Of a stretch of 64,000 nucleotides of DNA, positions 62,903 through 64,000 are shown piece after piece. Source of the stretch: Butyrivibrio sp. (GTDB lineage Bacteria > Bacillota > Clostridia > Lachnospirales > Lachnospiraceae). Location of the stretch: contig NZ_SVFW01000011.1 of assembly GCF_015056685.1 (NCBI RefSeq), positions 1 through 64,000 on the forward strand. Direction: 5' to 3'. Within the stretch, counting starts at the first letter, position 1. Every line of letters starts with the position of its first letter. A program made the position numbers and the translations under genes. The notes beneath the pieces were generated by a model. That model was given only the letters and a program-made list of their open reading frames with translations. It searched no databases and was not told the DNA's origin.

Positions 62903-63250
62903 TTATAGAATGTCTTTTATTTCTAAAGAATCTGTTTCCTCGCCGTTTTCACCATTTGCCTCTGCTTCCATGGCTGCCCTTGATTCCTCTTCAAGCCTTT
63001 CTGCTTCGGCCTTTTCTGCCATAGCCTTCTCATAATTAATTTCAATAAATCTTGTGATCATCTTTTCTGTCAAAAGACCTATCACAAGAAATATAACAAC
63101 AGTGGCGAAAACAATCACAAACCAATCACCCACAGGATAGTGCTTAAAGTACGTAAAAACTGCAATGACAGCTGTACTTGAAAGCACTATCAGCGGAGTG
63201 ATCAGCTTTGTATTAAACTTTTTTAATTCATCTTCATTATCGGTATTCAT
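62903..63250 (-). CDS. Small membrane protein of the chemotaxis operon, unrecognised
   Basis: A 115-residue protein with two membrane helices (about 15-33 and 38-60) and an Ala/Glu-rich cytoplasmic tail (KAMAEKAEAERLEEESRAAMEAEA). I do not recognise it. Its ATG overlaps the cheD stop as ATGA, so it is coupled to cheD. The position between cheD and fliA suggests a chemotaxis- or flagellum-linked role. Confidence 0.8.
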   Translation of the reverse strand: MNTDNEDELKKFNTKLITPLIVLSSTAVIAVFTYFKHYPVGDWFVIVFATVVIFLVIGLLTEKMITRFIEINYEKAMAEKAEAERLEEESRAAMEAEANGENGEETDSLEIKDIL

Positions 63251-63732
63251 ATAATCTTTTCTGGTTTTCCAACAGCTCTGATTACATAGTTACCATTTTC
63301 CGGATAAAAAATGACCGTTCTTCCATATGAATCGCCTGTGTCCTGAGCAAGAACCGGAATATTGAGCTCTTTTAACTTTTTTAAAGAAGCTGCAACATTT
63401 CTGTCTCCAACCCTCATGGACTGGGATGACGACTGAAACGCAAACATCTGCGCTCCACCTGCAATCTTAGCAACAAGCCTTGTCTTATTGGCTCCCTTTG
63501 CTACGATCTGTTTCACCAGTTCTTCAATTCCTGTATCCGCAAATTTAGGAATATTAGAATTGTTCTTAATCTCAGTTGAATCCGGCAGCATAACATGTGC
63601 AAGTCCGCCAATCTTGGTTACAGGATCCCTAATTGCAATTCCAACACAGGACCCAAGTCCCAATGTCGTAATTCCGTCAGGGCTGACACAAATATTCAGA
63701 TCGGCCATTCCAACCTTTATTATTTGACTCAT
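63247..63732 (-). CDS. cheD: Chemoreceptor glutamine deamidase CheD
   Basis: Deamidates glutamines of chemoreceptors and is modulated by CheC. The 161-residue protein has the catalytic segment GLGSCVGIAIRDPVTKIGGLAHVMLP, in which the Cys and His form the dyad. KIAGGAQMFAF and IPVLAQDTGDSYGRTV follow. RBS AAGGGGCGACTT. It follows cheC by 14 bases, the standard CheC-CheD order, and the two proteins form a complex. Confidence 0.96.
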   Translation of the reverse strand: MSQIIKVGMADLNICVSPDGITTLGLGSCVGIAIRDPVTKIGGLAHVMLPDSTEIKNNSNIPKFADTGIEELVKQIVAKGANKTRLVAKIAGGAQMFAFQSSSQSMRVGDRNVAASLKKLKELNIPVLAQDTGDSYGRTVIFYPENGNYVIRAVGKPEKII

Positions 63733-63746
63733 AAGTCGCCCCTTCG

Positions 63747-64000
63747 TTAAAGTGAAACATCTCCCATTCCAAGTGAAGAGAGAATCTTACTGTAACCATC
63801 CATATCAGGTAAAAGAATAAAATATCCGCTAAGCTTAAGTTCATCAAAGAACTGTGTCTCAATAAGCAGGATCTTGTCACCCATCATTCCAAACTGAATA
63901 GCAGGAACGCTAAGGATCGCAGCCGCCATATCAATTGCAACATATGGTATAGATGGCACAAGTTTTAGGTTAGTCATCATAGACAGGGAGTTAAGATATG
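63747..64000 (-). CDS. cheC: CheY-P phosphatase CheC, partial at window edge
   Basis: C-terminal part of CheC, cut by the window end; the reading frame is open through base 64000. Upstream of the in-frame ATG at 63980 it reads YLNSLSMM, matching the CheC helix after the EIGN motif, so the ATG at 63980 is internal and the true start is beyond the window. SIPYVAIDMAAAILSVPAI, GDKILLIETQF and LSGYFILLPDMDGYSKILSSLG are typical. It dephosphorylates CheY-P and binds CheD. Confidence 0.92.
   Translation of the reverse strand, partial: YLNSLSMMTNLKLVPSIPYVAIDMAAAILSVPAIQFGMMGDKILLIETQFFDELKLSGYFILLPDMDGYSKILSSLGMGDVSL

Noticed and set aside
1..64000. tRNA or rRNA genes, CRISPR arrays, insertion sequences, prophage or integrase genes
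   Set aside because: None seen on either strand; gaps are short and filled by promoters, leaders and terminators.

Overview
The window looks like chromosome of a low-GC, flagellated, anaerobic Lachnospiraceae bacterium, most like Butyrivibrio or Pseudobutyrivibrio. The clues are a Firmicutes-type L27 with its Prp protease, the short HisG/HisZ pair, a MecA adaptor, FapA and a FliA/WhiG-type flagellar sigma factor, and a complete energy-converting Ech [NiFe] hydrogenase with hyp maturation genes. Ech is known from rumen butyrivibrios. I saw no rRNA, tRNA, CRISPR array, insertion sequence or prophage, and no gene-free stretch reaches 300 bases. Nearly every gene is on the minus strand, so transcription units run from high to low coordinates. 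Only rpmB (25.4 kb) and a giant activase-like gene (30.3-34.5 kb) are on the plus strand.

Layout from low to high coordinates. 0-5 kb: rplU-prp-rpmA behind a TTGACA/TAATAT promoter and an L21 leader, then RNase G and a two-part B12-binding-type radical SAM pair. 4.9-9.8 kb: hisZ-hisG-hisD-hisB-hisIE; the HisIE protein carries a decayed HisF-like domain. 9.9-25.2 kb: housekeeping genes recU, two pseudouridine synthases, an amidase, a coiled-coil protein, coaD, rsmD, topoisomerase IV subunits, a DegV/FakB protein, recG, FakA and an Asp23 protein.

25.7-30.1 kb is the most unusual block. It is a tight four-gene operon with its own promoter and terminator. It encodes a sensor whose kinase and receiver phosphoacceptor residues are both Asn, a rhomboid-fold protein without a catalytic dyad but with a zinc-finger tail, a sigma-like protein that stops before region 4, and a small unknown protein. 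Three adjacent degenerate signalling modules suggest an undescribed non-catalytic membrane-to-transcription route.

34.6-40.7 kb carries a deacetylase, metA, ligA, an RluF-type synthase and mecA. 40.7-51.1 kb is a single probable transcription unit: csoR-like sensor, echABCDEF, hypF, hypC, hypD, hypE. The metal sensor comes first, behind a sigma-A promoter and a long hairpin plus U-tract in the leader, so metal-dependent control of a nickel enzyme is a reasonable hypothesis. 51.2-56 kb holds an OhrR-like MarR regulator, a P-type ATPase and minCDE. 56.2-58.2 kb is rpsB-tsf with a structured leader. 58.3-64 kb is the distal end of a flagellar/chemotaxis operon: cheC (cut by the window edge), cheD, a small membrane protein, the flagellar sigma factor, fapA and three poorly known proteins.

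All family calls come from reading motifs and lengths by eye. No database search was run.
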